Shown in pieces: positions 6,676 through 14,746 of a stretch of 19,056 bases of DNA (positions are counted from its first letter, which is position 1; every line of letters starts with the position of its first letter). This DNA is from Anammoximicrobium sp032229885 (GTDB lineage Bacteria > Planctomycetota > Planctomycetia > Pirellulales > Pirellulaceae). The stretch covers positions 1-19,056 of the forward strand of contig JAVYAJ010000235.1 in the NCBI GenBank assembly GCA_032229885.1. Direction: 5' to 3'. The translations under genes and the position numbers were made by a program. The notes under the pieces are model-generated. The model made no database searches. It was given only the letters and a program-made list of their open reading frames with translations, and was not told the origin of the DNA.

Positions 6676-9291
6676 ATGTACCCCGTGCTGGCTGCCCTCG
6701 AATTCGAGCATCCGTGGCGTCTGGTCTGGCTGGCGGCGGCGCCGGTGGTCGCATACTTTGCGTTTCGCAGTTGGACGTCGCTGTCGAGCCGCCGTCGCGC
6801 AGTGGGGTTGGCGTGCCGCTTGCTGGTCCTTGGGCTGGCCACTGCGGCCTGCGCCAGTCCTGTGCGCCGTTTCGCCAGCGAACAACGAATGGTCGTCTTT
6901 GCCGTCGATCTCAGCCGCAGCGCTGCCAGCAGTCGCGCGGCGGCGGACCAGTTCATCGCCGCGGCGCGACGAACACAGGGCGAGCACCGCACGGCGTTTA
7001 TCGCGTTTGCCGGCCAGCCCGGCCCGCTCACGGACCGGCCACCGTCGGCGGACGCAAGCTCATTGGACGGGGGCTCGTTGGACGGGGGCTCGTTGGGTTG
7101 GGGTGAACGGGACATCCAGTCCAGCGATCCGGCGGCGGCGATCAGCCTGGCCGCGGCCAGCATCCCGGCGGACTACGTGCCCCAGGTCGTCCTATTGAGC
7201 GACGGCAATCAAACGCAGGGCGATCTCGCGCAGGCTGCCGCGGGCGCGGGCGTCCCCATCTCGACGATCCCGTTGACATCGTTCGCCGATCCCGAGGTCT
7301 GTGTGGTCCGCCTGCAAGCACCTGCCCAAATGGCGTTCGGAGACGATGTGCCCGTCGAGGTCGTGTTGGCCGCCAACGTCGAAACGACTGGCATGGTCGA
7401 GCTGCTGGGCGATCAGAAAATCATCGCGACGGCGGACGTGGCTTTGCGGCCGGGCGAGAATCACGTTCACTTTCAGGTGCGTTTGGACCAGCAAGCCGCC
7501 GATGGCGTCACGTTCACGGCTCGTATTCAGGCCGAACGGGATACGATCGCGGAAAACAACCAGCGGCGGGCGCGAGTCGCGTTCGGACCGCGGCCGCGCG
7601 TGCTCGTCGTCGCGGACGCCGAAGACGACGCCCCGCTCGTCGTCGCGGACGCCCTGCGATCCGTCGGCGACGAGGTGACCGTCGGCGAACCGTCGCGGAT
7701 CGCCCAAGACCCGGCGGCGCTCGACGCATTCGACGCGCTCGTCCTGATAAACGTCTCGCCCGAGGCCCTGACGGCGGCCCAGTTCGAGCTCGTCGAGCGC
7801 TATGTGCGCGACGCGGGCGGCGGCCTGATCGTCGTCGGCGGCCAGCGGACGTTTGGCGAGGCCGTGTTTCGCGATTCGGCTCTCGAGCGGCTGCTGCCGG
7901 TCGCGGCGGCGGCGACACCCGAAGCAGAGAAACCGATCTTGGCGATGGTCTTGGTGATCGACCGTTCGGGTTCGATGGACGAGGAGCGTCGACTCGAATT
8001 GGCCAAAGAAGCGGCCAAGCAGTCGGTGTCGGTCCTCGAGGCGCATGACAAGGCCGGCGTGCTCGCTTTTTCGGACGATTCGGAGTGGATCGCTCCGCTG
8101 ACGACGGTGGCGGACAAGGCGAGCCTGCTGCGGCAGATCGACACGCTGACGGCTTATGGGCAGACCAACATGTACCCGGGCGTCGTCCGCGCGATGCTGG
8201 CGTTGGAGCAAACCGCCGCCGACCGTCGTCACATGATTCTGCTGACCGACGGCATCCCGGCGCCCGGCGAATACTACGAGATCGCCCGGGGGTTGGCTGC
8301 CGCCGGAATCACGCTGTCGACGGTGTCGATCAGCGCGGGCGCGGAACAGGACATGTTGAAATTGATGGCCGCGACCGCCGGCGGCCGTCATCATCACTGC
8401 AACGATCCGACGGACGTTCCCGGGATCATGGTGCGCGAGACGCAGGTCGTGGCGGCCAACGAGACGCAGCGCGCGTTTCGGCCGTTTGCCCTGCGCGCGT
8501 TGCCGGGGCTGGACGTGTCGTCCGCCCCGCCGCGGCACGGCTTCGTTCCCACAAATCCCAAACCGAACGCCGAGCCGCTGCTGTTCGCCACGGCCGGCCA
8601 TCCGCTGCTGTGTTGGGGACGGCATGGGGCGGGCGTTACTCTCGCGCTGACGACACCGATCCAAGCCCGGCAGGCTGACGCCTGGGCGACGTGGCCCGGA
8701 TACCCGGCGCTGTGGAAGCGGCTTGTTCAGCACGTGGCGCGTCCGTCGCGGCCCAGCCCGGTGCGGTTGACCGCCAGCCGCCAGGGAACGACTCTCAGCG
8801 TCGCTGCCGATCTGGTCGCTGCCGACGGGCAGTTCGTCGACGGGCAGTTCGTCGACGGGCAGTTCGTCGACGGGCAGTTCGCCGACGGTGCGTCGCTGAC
8901 GGCCGTTGTCGCCGGTCCGGATGATCCGCCACGGTCGATCGGCCTACCGGCCATTGCCCCAGGCCGGTACGCGGCGACGTTTCCCGCCAGCCCCCAGGTT
9001 CCCAGCGAGTATCGAATCCGCGTCACCGCCGCTTCGGCGAGCATTTCCGCGACGGCCGAGCAACACGTGTTCATCGACTATGCGGACGAGTTGTTGCTGC
9101 GTCCGACCGACGAGCCGCTCCTGCGCCGGGTGGCCGAGCTGACCGGCGGCGCGTTCCATCCCGATCCGGCTTCGGTCTTCGCCTCGGACGGGCGGACCGT
9201 CGAGCGGGTCGCGAGGCTCTGGCCTCATCTGCTGCTCGCCGCCGCGCTGCTGCTGGTTGGCGACGTCGCGGTGCGCCGACTGCCGTTTTGA
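6676..9291 (+). CDS. VWA-domain membrane protein with glutamine amidotransferase-like domain
   Basis: An 871-residue membrane-anchored protein of a type common in planctomycetes. Order: two N-terminal membrane helices (about 15-30 and 42-60); a first VWA-like domain with D78-L-S-R-S82 and VVLLSDGNQTQGD; a beta-rich middle; an amidotransferase-like Rossmann domain (about 309-410, VLVVADAEDD to GGGLIVVGGQRTFG); a second VWA with an intact MIDAS, D429-R-S-G-S-M, and LLTDG at 522-526; a C-terminal beta domain and a final helix (about 847-866). By family, VWA domains bind partner proteins through a metal ion, often with MoxR AAA ATPases, but none is in this window. The amidotransferase-like domain lacks an evident catalytic Cys and is probably structural. 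Two 15-bp tandem repeats are embedded (7060-7104, 8824-8883). No strong ribosome site precedes the ATG. Confidence 0.82.
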   Translation: MYPVLAALEFEHPWRLVWLAAAPVVAYFAFRSWTSLSSRRRAVGLACRLLVLGLATAACASPVRRFASEQRMVVFAVDLSRSAASSRAAADQFIAAARRTQGEHRTAFIAFAGQPGPLTDRPPSADASSLDGGSLDGGSLGWGERDIQSSDPAAAISLAAASIPADYVPQVVLLSDGNQTQGDLAQAAAGAGVPISTIPLTSFADPEVCVVRLQAPAQMAFGDDVPVEVVLAANVETTGMVELLGDQKIIATADVALRPGENHVHFQVRLDQQAADGVTFTARIQAERDTIAENNQRRARVAFGPRPRVLVVADAEDDAPLVVADALRSVGDEVTVGEPSRIAQDPAALDAFDALVLINVSPEALTAAQFELVERYVRDAGGGLIVVGGQRTFGEAVFRDSALERLLPVAAAATPEAEKPILAMVLVIDRSGSMDEERRLELAKEAAKQSVSVLEAHDKAGVLAFSDDSEWIAPLTTVADKASLLRQIDTLTAYGQTNMYPGVVRAMLALEQTAADRRHMILLTDGIPAPGEYYEIARGLAAAGITLSTVSISAGAEQDMLKLMAATAGGRHHHCNDPTDVPGIMVRETQVVAANETQRAFRPFALRALPGLDVSSAPPRHGFVPTNPKPNAEPLLFATAGHPLLCWGRHGAGVTLALTTPIQARQADAWATWPGYPALWKRLVQHVARPSRPSPVRLTASRQGTTLSVAADLVAADGQFVDGQFVDGQFVDGQFADGASLTAVVAGPDDPPRSIGLPAIAPGRYAATFPASPQVPSEYRIRVTAASASISATAEQHVFIDYADELLLRPTDEPLLRRVAELTGGAFHPDPASVFASDGRTVERVARLWPHLLLAAALLLVGDVAVRRLPF
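7060..7104 (+). repeat. In-frame 15-bp tandem repeat (SLDGG)n in the VWA gene
   Basis: The unit TCGTTGGACGGGGGC encodes SLDGG. Two near-identical units (7060-7074, 7075-7089) are followed by a diverged third (7090-7104, SLGWG), covering residues 129-143. It lies in a loop of the first VWA-like domain between GPLTDRPPSADAS and the IQSSDPAAA segment, where length change would be tolerated. Confidence 0.75.
8824..8883 (+). repeat. In-frame 15-bp tandem repeat (DGQFV)4 in the VWA gene
   Basis: Four consecutive copies of GACGGGCAGTTCGTC; the first three are identical and the last has one change (T to C at 8882, Val to Ala). It encodes DGQFV three times and DGQFA, residues 717-736. It lies between the strand TTLSVAADLVAA and SLTAVVAGPDD. 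Exact nucleotide identity indicates recent slippage expansion. Confidence 0.9.
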
Positions 9292-9403
9292 AGCGCCGAA
9301 CGCTCGCTCGAGCCCGGAAGAACGGCGAAAGCATGTTGGTGACGACCTGCGGTCGGGACGGCGCCCCGCGCGGGCCTGATCCGCGGCGAAAGGGAGAAAG
9401 GGA

Positions 9404-10105
9404 ATGCTGCTGGATGACCTATGGCGATATCTTGCGCGGACGGTTTTCATCGAGCCGTCGACGCCGACGCTGTTCAACCAATACGCGGACGCCGCGGCGT
9501 CCCTCGACAAACCCAACGCCGTCGCCATCCGCCGCGCCAATTTCCGAGCTTACGTGTCCCATTTCGTCGTTCGCCCCAAAATCCTGCTCGTCGGCGAGGC
9601 CCCCGGGCCGCACGGCTGCCGTTTCTCTGGGATTCCATTCACCAGCGAGTTTCAACTCGTCTCGCGCGCACTAGCTTTCACTGGCCGCCAATCCAGTCGT
9701 CGCCCGACGCCGTGTAAAGAGGCTTCGGCGACGATCTTGTGGAGCGCGCTGGATGGGTTCGAGGCGCAGGCATTCATCTGGAACTGCGTCCCGTTCCATC
9801 CTCATCGACCCGGATTCCCGCTGTCGATCCGAGCTCCGACGATCGCTGAAATCCGGCAGTACGCGCACCTTCTGCGCGGATTGGTCGACGTGTTGCGGCC
9901 GCAGACGGTTGTCGCGATCGGCAACCACGCGGCCCGCGCGCTGCGCGAGTTGGGGATCCCGAGCGTGCAGGTGCGGCATCCTTCCCATGGCGGGGCGCCC
10001 GTCTTTCGCTCGAGTGTCCAACGCATCTTGGCCGAAGAATCCGTGTCCGGATCGTCGCCGGTCCGTAGGGTGACCGTGCCCATCGATTCACCGCACTCGC
10101 CGTGA
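9404..10105 (+). CDS. Uracil-DNA glycosylase superfamily protein
   Basis: A 233-residue member of the uracil-DNA glycosylase superfamily, which removes uracil or other damaged bases from DNA. Motif 1 is VGEAPGPHGCRFSGIPF (from residue 63), comparable to GEAPG of family 4 and to the G-rich loop of SMUG-type enzymes; the WNCVPFHPHRPG segment lines the pocket; motif 2 is RHPSHGG (H192-P-S-H195), the DNA-intercalation loop with the conserved His. Scattered Cys residues do not form the family-4 iron-sulfur pattern I would expect, so it is probably a cluster-free subgroup. The start has purine-rich AGGGAGAAAGGG upstream. The gene follows the VWA gene by 112 bases with no visible promoter, so may be read through. 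The last ~20 residues (after ILAEES) are Ser/Pro/Val-rich and probably disordered. Substrate specificity cannot be told from sequence alone. Confidence 0.8.
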   Translation: MLLDDLWRYLARTVFIEPSTPTLFNQYADAAASLDKPNAVAIRRANFRAYVSHFVVRPKILLVGEAPGPHGCRFSGIPFTSEFQLVSRALAFTGRQSSRRPTPCKEASATILWSALDGFEAQAFIWNCVPFHPHRPGFPLSIRAPTIAEIRQYAHLLRGLVDVLRPQTVVAIGNHAARALRELGIPSVQVRHPSHGGAPVFRSSVQRILAEESVSGSSPVRRVTVPIDSPHSP

Positions 10106-10286
10106 CCGACGCGGCCGCGGCCGCCGGGGATGGATCGCCTTCGATCGGATCCGCCCGGATCAATCCTGAACGGACAGATCCCGCAACAGCGCGCGGCGCA
10201 GGATTGGCCTGGAAGAATCTCTCGTTGAATTTCATCCGCCGGGATTGCCGATAAGTGGCAAGACCCTCTTTTCGAAAGGAAACGTC

Positions 10287-10472
10287 ATGAGCCACGAGAT
10301 TCGTATCCAAGATTTGACGGCATCGGAAATCGCCGAGCTGCTAGCAGAGGATGGCCGCCCGCTGACCCGCCAGCAGGCTGTCGCGCTGCGACAGTTCGTC
10401 GAAGACATCGGCGGCGTGGAAAACGCGTTCGCCGCCGTCGAGATGCTCGATGAACTCGAGCGCGCGGCTTGA
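10287..10472 (+). CDS. Small conserved-type hypothetical protein, 61 residues
   Basis: Not a family I can name. The 61-residue product is acidic and looks all-helical: DLTASEIAELLAE, then PLTRQQAVALRQFVEDIGG, then ENAFAAVEMLDELERA, a three-helix pattern with no membrane segment or cysteines. The start at 10287 is supported by AAAGGA six bases upstream (10275-10280); the frame is open back to 10245 but the ribosome site favours the inner ATG. A possible promoter, TTGAAT (10225-10230) with a 19-base spacer to GATAAG (10250-10255), is weak. It converges with the winged-helix gene, 190 bases apart. Well-ordered helix composition and a clean ribosome site argue that it is real. Confidence 0.65.
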   Translation: MSHEIRIQDLTASEIAELLAEDGRPLTRQQAVALRQFVEDIGGVENAFAAVEMLDELERAA

Positions 10473-10662
10473 ACGGGCGACGTGCCAGCGGATCGCGCGG
10501 GCGGACCGAAGTCCGCGTCGATGGGCGGGCGTCGGTGTGTTGTGCGCATCTCAGGCCGCTGCCAACTGCGACACCGCAGCTTGGCGTGCGGCCCGTGGCC
10601 GGCGCGCTGGCGACGGCCGTGCGCCGGACGCGAATCGACGCGAGTTGTCGGCGTCAGCGTCA

Positions 10663-10890
10663 TCAACGCAGCCGATATATTCGCCCGCGTTTCGTGTCGT
10701 CGATGGCTAGCTTGTCCTCGCGAGCCAGCCAGCCGATGGCTTGCAGAACCAGGTCGCGAGGAATCGCGGCGCCCTTGACCAACTTGGCTAGTGACTGGGG
10801 CCCGCCGGAAGCCAGCGCGTGCCACACCGAGCCGGCGGCGTGACCGATTTGCTCGACAGCGGAAACTCCTTGCAACTCGTCTGGCGGCAT
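10663..10890 (-). CDS. Winged helix-turn-helix protein, DUF2582 type
   Basis: A 75-residue single-domain winged-helix protein matching the DUF2582 pattern: IGHAAGSVWHALASGGPQSL, then LAKLVKGAAIPRDLVLQAIGWLARE, then a wing DKLAIDDTKRGRIYRL. Members are thought to bind nucleic acid but their targets are not established. Start 10890 is preceded by an AAGGAG ribosome site seven bases upstream. It has its own strong promoter (10952-10980) although typA, on the same strand, ends only 179 bases upstream, so it can be expressed independently of eno-typA. No ligand-binding domain is present; the protein is full length for the family. Confidence 0.85.
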   Translation of the reverse strand: MPPDELQGVSAVEQIGHAAGSVWHALASGGPQSLAKLVKGAAIPRDLVLQAIGWLAREDKLAIDDTKRGRIYRLR

Positions 10891-10951
10891 CGCCGTACTC
10901 CTTCTCGCATTGCCGACCGCCTCTCACAGCGCAACGGCGAAGTTGTTCGGG

Positions 10952-10980
10952 AGTATAAGGGCTGGGGTTGAAAAGCTCAA
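10952..10980 (-). promoter_or_regulatory. Sigma-70-type promoter for the winged-helix gene
   Basis: Read on the minus strand: TTGAGC (10980-10975), a 17-base spacer, TATACT (10957-10952). This is among the best promoter matches in the window. The start would fall near 10945, giving a leader of about 55 bases to the ATG at 10890. Confidence 0.6.
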
Positions 10981-11069
10981 CGATGGCCAAGCCGCGTCGG
11001 CGGAGACGAGTCGCGCACGCGCGCCAAGGCTCGCGTCGTGGGCTCGATCGCCGCGGCGGGCGACCGCGC

Positions 11070-12884
11070 TCAGGCCTTGCGTCGCCCTTCGCGGCGGCGG
11101 TCGATCTCTTTCAGCGTCATCTTGCGCAGGCGGATTTGGTCCGGCGTGATCTCGACCAACTCGTCTTCCTCGATGTACTCGAGGGCCGCTTCAAGCGAGA
11201 AGCGGCGCGGCGGCTTGAGCAAGATGTTCTCGTCGTTGCCGGCGGCGCGGATGTTGGTGAGTTTCTTTTCCTTCGTCGGGTTCACCGACATGTCGTTCTC
11301 GCGGCTGTTCTCGCCCACGATCATGCCTTCATAGACTTCGTCGCCGGGCGCGACGAACAGATCGGATCGCTGCTGCAGGCCGTTCAAGCCATAGGCGACG
11401 GCCCGCCCGCCCATCATCGACACCAGGACGCCATTGCCGCGGCGAGGGACGTCGCCCTCGAGCGGACGATACGCCTCGAAGCGATGGTGCATGACCGCCT
11501 CGCCCTGGGTCGCATTCAACAGCCGCGTCCTCAGTCCGATCAAGCCGCGGGCGGGAATCGAGAACACGAGATAGTTGAAATTGTGCCGCAGCTCGACCTT
11601 GTTGATCACGCCCCGCCGCTCGCCGACCAGTTCCATCACGGCGCCAACCTTCTCGAGCGGCGTTTCGACCGTCAGTGTCTCGAAAGGCTCTTCCTTGACG
11701 CCGTTCTGCTGCCGTAAAATCACGTGCGGCTTGCCGACCGACAGCTCGTAGCCTTCGCGGCGCATCGTTTCGATCAGCACGCTCAGATGCAGCACGCCCC
11801 GGCCCGACACCTGGAACCCGTCGCTGCCCTCGAGCGGTTGGACGCGCAGCGCGACGTTCCGTTCCAGCTCGCGATACAGACGTTCACGAAGCTGGCGCGA
11901 CGTGACGAACTTGCCGCTACGGCCGGCAAACGGCGAGCTATTGATCGTAAACACCATCTCGAGCGTGGGCTCGTCGACGGCCAGTCGCGGCAGCGGCCGC
12001 GGGTGATCCGGATGACAGATCGTATCGCCGATCTCGACGTCGTCCAGACCCACGATGGCCACGACATCGCCCGCCTCGGCGGTCTCCACCTGGCGTCGCC
12101 CCAGGTTCTCGAACACATACAGGGCGACAACCTTGGCCGTGGTCGTGCGGTCGCCCGCCTGCAGCAGCGCGATGGTCTGACCTTCGCGCACGGCGCCGGC
12201 CTGAATCCGTCCGACGGCGATGCGGCCGACGTACTTGGACCAATCGAGCGTCGTCACCAGCATCTGCAGCGGGGCGTCCGCCTCGACCTCCGGGCCCGGG
12301 ATCTCGCGCAACACCAGATCCAGCAGCGGCCGCATTGAATCGCCGCGCTGTGCGGGATCCTCCGTCGCATAGCTCTCGCGCGAAGTCGTGAAAATATACG
12401 GAAAGTCTTCCAGGCGGTGGCCGCCTTCGAGCTCCATCAACAGCTCGAACGCTTCGTCCAACACCTCGTGGGGCCGCGCGTCCGGGCGATCGATCTTGTT
12501 GACCAGGATGATCGGCTTCAGCCCGCACTGCAGGGCTTTGCTCAGCACGAATCGGGTCTGCGGCATGACCCCTTCGGCGGCGTCGATCAGGACCAACGCG
12601 CCATCGGCCATCCGCAGCACCCGCTCGACCTCGCCGCCGAAATCCGCGTGCCCGGGCGTATCGATGATATTGATCTTCACCCCGCGATACGGCAGGGCGA
12701 TGTTCTTGGCCAGGATCGTGATCCCGCGCTCGCGCTCGAGATCGTTGCTGTCCAGAATGCAATCGCCGACGAGTTGACTGTCGCGAAATTGGCCGCTTTG
12801 GCGCAGCAAGCAATCGACCAGCGAGGTCTTGCCGTGGTCGACGTGGGCGATGATTACGATGTTTCGAATGTCTTCACGACGCAT
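11070..12884 (-). CDS. typA: Ribosome-associated GTPase TypA/BipA
   Basis: A translational GTPase related to EF-G and LepA that aids ribosome assembly and stress adaptation, acting on the ribosome. The 604 residues show all G motifs: AHVDHGKTSL (P-loop, G18-K19-T20), RERGITI switch I (51-57), DTPGHADFGGEV (75-86) and NKID (129-132). The C-terminal BipA-specific part is present, including PARGLIGLRTRLLNATQGEA and the basic end KEIDRRREGRRKA. The start at 12884 lies three bases after the enolase stop, without a strong ribosome site of its own (AAGAAA only), so translation is probably coupled to enolase. No frameshift or missing domain was seen. The downstream winged-helix gene has a separate promoter. 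Confidence 0.97.
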   Translation of the reverse strand: MRREDIRNIVIIAHVDHGKTSLVDCLLRQSGQFRDSQLVGDCILDSNDLERERGITILAKNIALPYRGVKINIIDTPGHADFGGEVERVLRMADGALVLIDAAEGVMPQTRFVLSKALQCGLKPIILVNKIDRPDARPHEVLDEAFELLMELEGGHRLEDFPYIFTTSRESYATEDPAQRGDSMRPLLDLVLREIPGPEVEADAPLQMLVTTLDWSKYVGRIAVGRIQAGAVREGQTIALLQAGDRTTTAKVVALYVFENLGRRQVETAEAGDVVAIVGLDDVEIGDTICHPDHPRPLPRLAVDEPTLEMVFTINSSPFAGRSGKFVTSRQLRERLYRELERNVALRVQPLEGSDGFQVSGRGVLHLSVLIETMRREGYELSVGKPHVILRQQNGVKEEPFETLTVETPLEKVGAVMELVGERRGVINKVELRHNFNYLVFSIPARGLIGLRTRLLNATQGEAVMHHRFEAYRPLEGDVPRRGNGVLVSMMGGRAVAYGLNGLQQRSDLFVAPGDEVYEGMIVGENSRENDMSVNPTKEKKLTNIRAAGNDENILLKPPRRFSLEAALEYIEEDELVEITPDQIRLRKMTLKEIDRRREGRRKA

Positions 12885-12887
12885 AGA

Positions 12888-14171
12888 TTATTTCTTGGCC
12901 CGCGGAAACAACGGTCCGCCGTACACGGCCGTCGCGCCCAACTCCTCTTCGATGCGCAGCAATTGGTTGTACTTGGCCATCCGGTCGCTGCGCGATGCCG
13001 AGCCGGTTTTGATTTGACCTGTCGCCAGGGCCACGGCCAGATCGGCGATGGTCGCGTCCTCGGTTTCTCCGCTGCGATGGCTGGCCACGCTGCTGTAGCC
13101 GTGTCGGTGCGCCAACTGGATCGCCTCGATCGTCTCGGTCAGCGTGCCGATCTGATTGACCTTGATCAGGATGCTGTTGGCAATCCCTTCGTCGATGCCT
13201 CGCTGAAGCCGCTCGGTGTTGGTCACGAACAAATCGTCGCCGACCAGTTGCACGCGCTGGCCCAGTTTCTCGGTCAACAGTTTCCAACCGGCCCAGTCGT
13301 CTTCGGCGCAGCCGTCCTCGATCGAGCAGATGGGGTATTTGGCGGCCCAATCCGCCAGGAACTCGACCATCGCGGCCGAGTCGATCGATTTGCCATCGAT
13401 TGTGTACAAGCCTTTGTCGGCGTCATAGAACTCGGTCGACGCCGCGTCGAGCGCGATGAACACCTGCTGGCCCGCGACATAGCCGGCCTTGTCGATGGCC
13501 TCCATGATCAGGTTGAGCGCCTCGACGTTGCTGCCCAGGTCGGGCGCAAATCCGCCTTCGTCGCCGACGGACGTGTTCAGTTTTTTCGCGCTCAGCACCC
13601 TTTTCAACTGGTGAAATACCTCGACGCCGCATCGCAGGGCATCGCTGAAACAGTCGAAGCCCAGCGGCATCACCATGAACTCTTGAATGTCGACCGAGTT
13701 GTCGGCATGTTGACCGCCGTTCAAGATGTTCATCATCGGGGCCGGTAGCACACGCGCGTTGGCGCCACCCAAATAGCGATACAAAGGTTGATTGGTAAAT
13801 CCGGCGGCAGCCTTGGCGACGGCCAGCGACACGCCCAAGATGGCGTTCGCGCCGAGCTTCGTCTTGTTCGGCGTGCCATCCATTTCGATCATCTTGCGGT
13901 CCAAGCCGATCTGGTCCAGGGCATCGAAGCCCTCGAGCTCCGGCGCGAGTACGCGATTTACGTTCTCGACCGCTTGGCGAACGCCTTTGCCAAGATAGAC
14001 AGCCTTGTCCCCGTCGCGCAGTTCCCAGGCCTCGTGCGCGCCGGTGCTCGCGCCGCTGGGCACGGCCGCCCGGCCGAACGATCCGTCGACCAACGTGACT
14101 TCGACCTCGACCGTCGGATTTCCGCGGCTGTCGAGCACCTGACGACCGTGAATGTCAGCGATTGAACTCAT
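12888..14171 (-). CDS. eno: Enolase (phosphopyruvate hydratase)
   Basis: Glycolytic enzyme converting 2-phosphoglycerate to phosphoenolpyruvate in the cytoplasm; needs magnesium. At 427 residues it is standard length. Landmarks are IHGRQVLDSRGNPTVEVEV at the N-terminus, SGASTGAHEA (the mobile catalytic loop), LPAPMMNILNGGQHADN, VGDEGGFAP with E205, the catalytic Glu, IEDGCAEDDW as metal ligand segment, LIKVNQIGT with K337, the catalytic Lys, and SHRSGETED. The start at 14171 has AGAGGA eight bases upstream. It is the first gene of a pair with typA; the 3-base gap to typA suggests coupled translation. A TATAGA (minus strand, 14281-14276) may be its -10 but lacks a good -35. Confidence 0.98.
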   Translation of the reverse strand: MSSIADIHGRQVLDSRGNPTVEVEVTLVDGSFGRAAVPSGASTGAHEAWELRDGDKAVYLGKGVRQAVENVNRVLAPELEGFDALDQIGLDRKMIEMDGTPNKTKLGANAILGVSLAVAKAAAGFTNQPLYRYLGGANARVLPAPMMNILNGGQHADNSVDIQEFMVMPLGFDCFSDALRCGVEVFHQLKRVLSAKKLNTSVGDEGGFAPDLGSNVEALNLIMEAIDKAGYVAGQQVFIALDAASTEFYDADKGLYTIDGKSIDSAAMVEFLADWAAKYPICSIEDGCAEDDWAGWKLLTEKLGQRVQLVGDDLFVTNTERLQRGIDEGIANSILIKVNQIGTLTETIEAIQLAHRHGYSSVASHRSGETEDATIADLAVALATGQIKTGSASRSDRMAKYNQLLRIEEELGATAVYGGPLFPRAKK

Positions 14172-14557
14172 CCTGTATTCCTCTCATCTCTCGCTTCACC
14201 AAACGGAACGAACGATCGCCTCGGGATGGGTTCACCCCCGAACGACGAAGCGGGACAAGTCGTTTCGCAAATCGTTCTATAGTAAACGGTTTGGTCACCG
14301 CTTCCCATGTCGACATCCGCCGCGCCCCGCAGTGTCCTCACGCCGACATCCGCCGCGCGACGCGACCGGCAACGGCAGATTGTGACCGATTTAGGGCGGA
14401 TTGACTAGACGGCATCGTAACCGCGATTGCGCGGGCTCGCGCCCGAGCGCAAAAACTCCGAGCGGCGTATACGCGGGACTTTGCGTACCAGTCGACTTGG
14501 CGCGCAGCCGCGCGATCTCGCCCAAAGTTGTTGTGGGCCGGGTTCTTAGGTGGATGG
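14172..14557. other. Intergenic region upstream of enolase
   Basis: A 386-base stretch that must hold the enolase promoter and the 3' end of the symporter/mini-protein transcript. The 14262-14290 patch is AT-rich and contains TATAGA on the minus strand about 105 bases before the ATG. A 15-bp direct repeat at 14311-14358 lies just upstream of this patch. No terminator with a T tract is visible, and no gene is supported. Confidence 0.5.
14311..14358. repeat. 15-bp direct repeat, 33-base period
   Basis: CGACATCCGCCGCGC occurs at 14311-14325 and again at 14344-14358. The 33-base period is about three helical turns. It lies 140-190 bases upstream of the enolase start, just beyond the presumed promoter, as an activator site might. 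Confidence 0.55.
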
Positions 14558-14746
14558 CTACGTGTCCGTGCTTTCGTCGCGCAGCGCCGATGCGTCGCGC
14601 TGCGCGGCCAAGCGGCCGAGCATGTGCTTGATGTCCAGCGACCCGCGGATGGCGACATAGATCGTGACGCTCGAGTACCAGACCACCGAAGCCAGCACGA
14701 TCGACGCCCAAAACGGATGATTGTTCAGCATGGCGAGTGGATTCAT
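14558..14746 (-). CDS. Small one-helix membrane protein partnered with the symporter
   Basis: A 62-residue protein with one clear membrane segment (WASIVLASVVWYSSVTIYVAI, about residues 13-33) followed by a charged tail with DIKHMLGRLAAQRD and an acidic end. No signal peptidase site. Its ATG overlaps the symporter stop in an ATGA arrangement (14746-14743), which strongly implies coupled translation and a fixed ratio. Small membrane proteins next to SSS-family symporters are known as accessory subunits (for instance YjcH-type DUF485 next to ActP, YhdT next to PanF); this one is not recognisably of either family. Its role as a subunit or stabiliser of the symporter is inference from gene order. 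Confidence 0.75.
   Translation of the reverse strand: MNPLAMLNNHPFWASIVLASVVWYSSVTIYVAIRGSLDIKHMLGRLAAQRDASALRDESTDT

Noticed and set aside
7192..8733. A 513-codon minus-strand frame opposite the VWA gene
   Set aside because: Arg/His/Gln-rich antisense shadow with no domain, opposite intact MIDAS and amidotransferase-like motifs.
10111..10124. GCGGCCGCGGCCGC palindrome after the glycosylase gene as terminator
   Set aside because: No T tract follows, and such GC palindromes are expected at this base composition.
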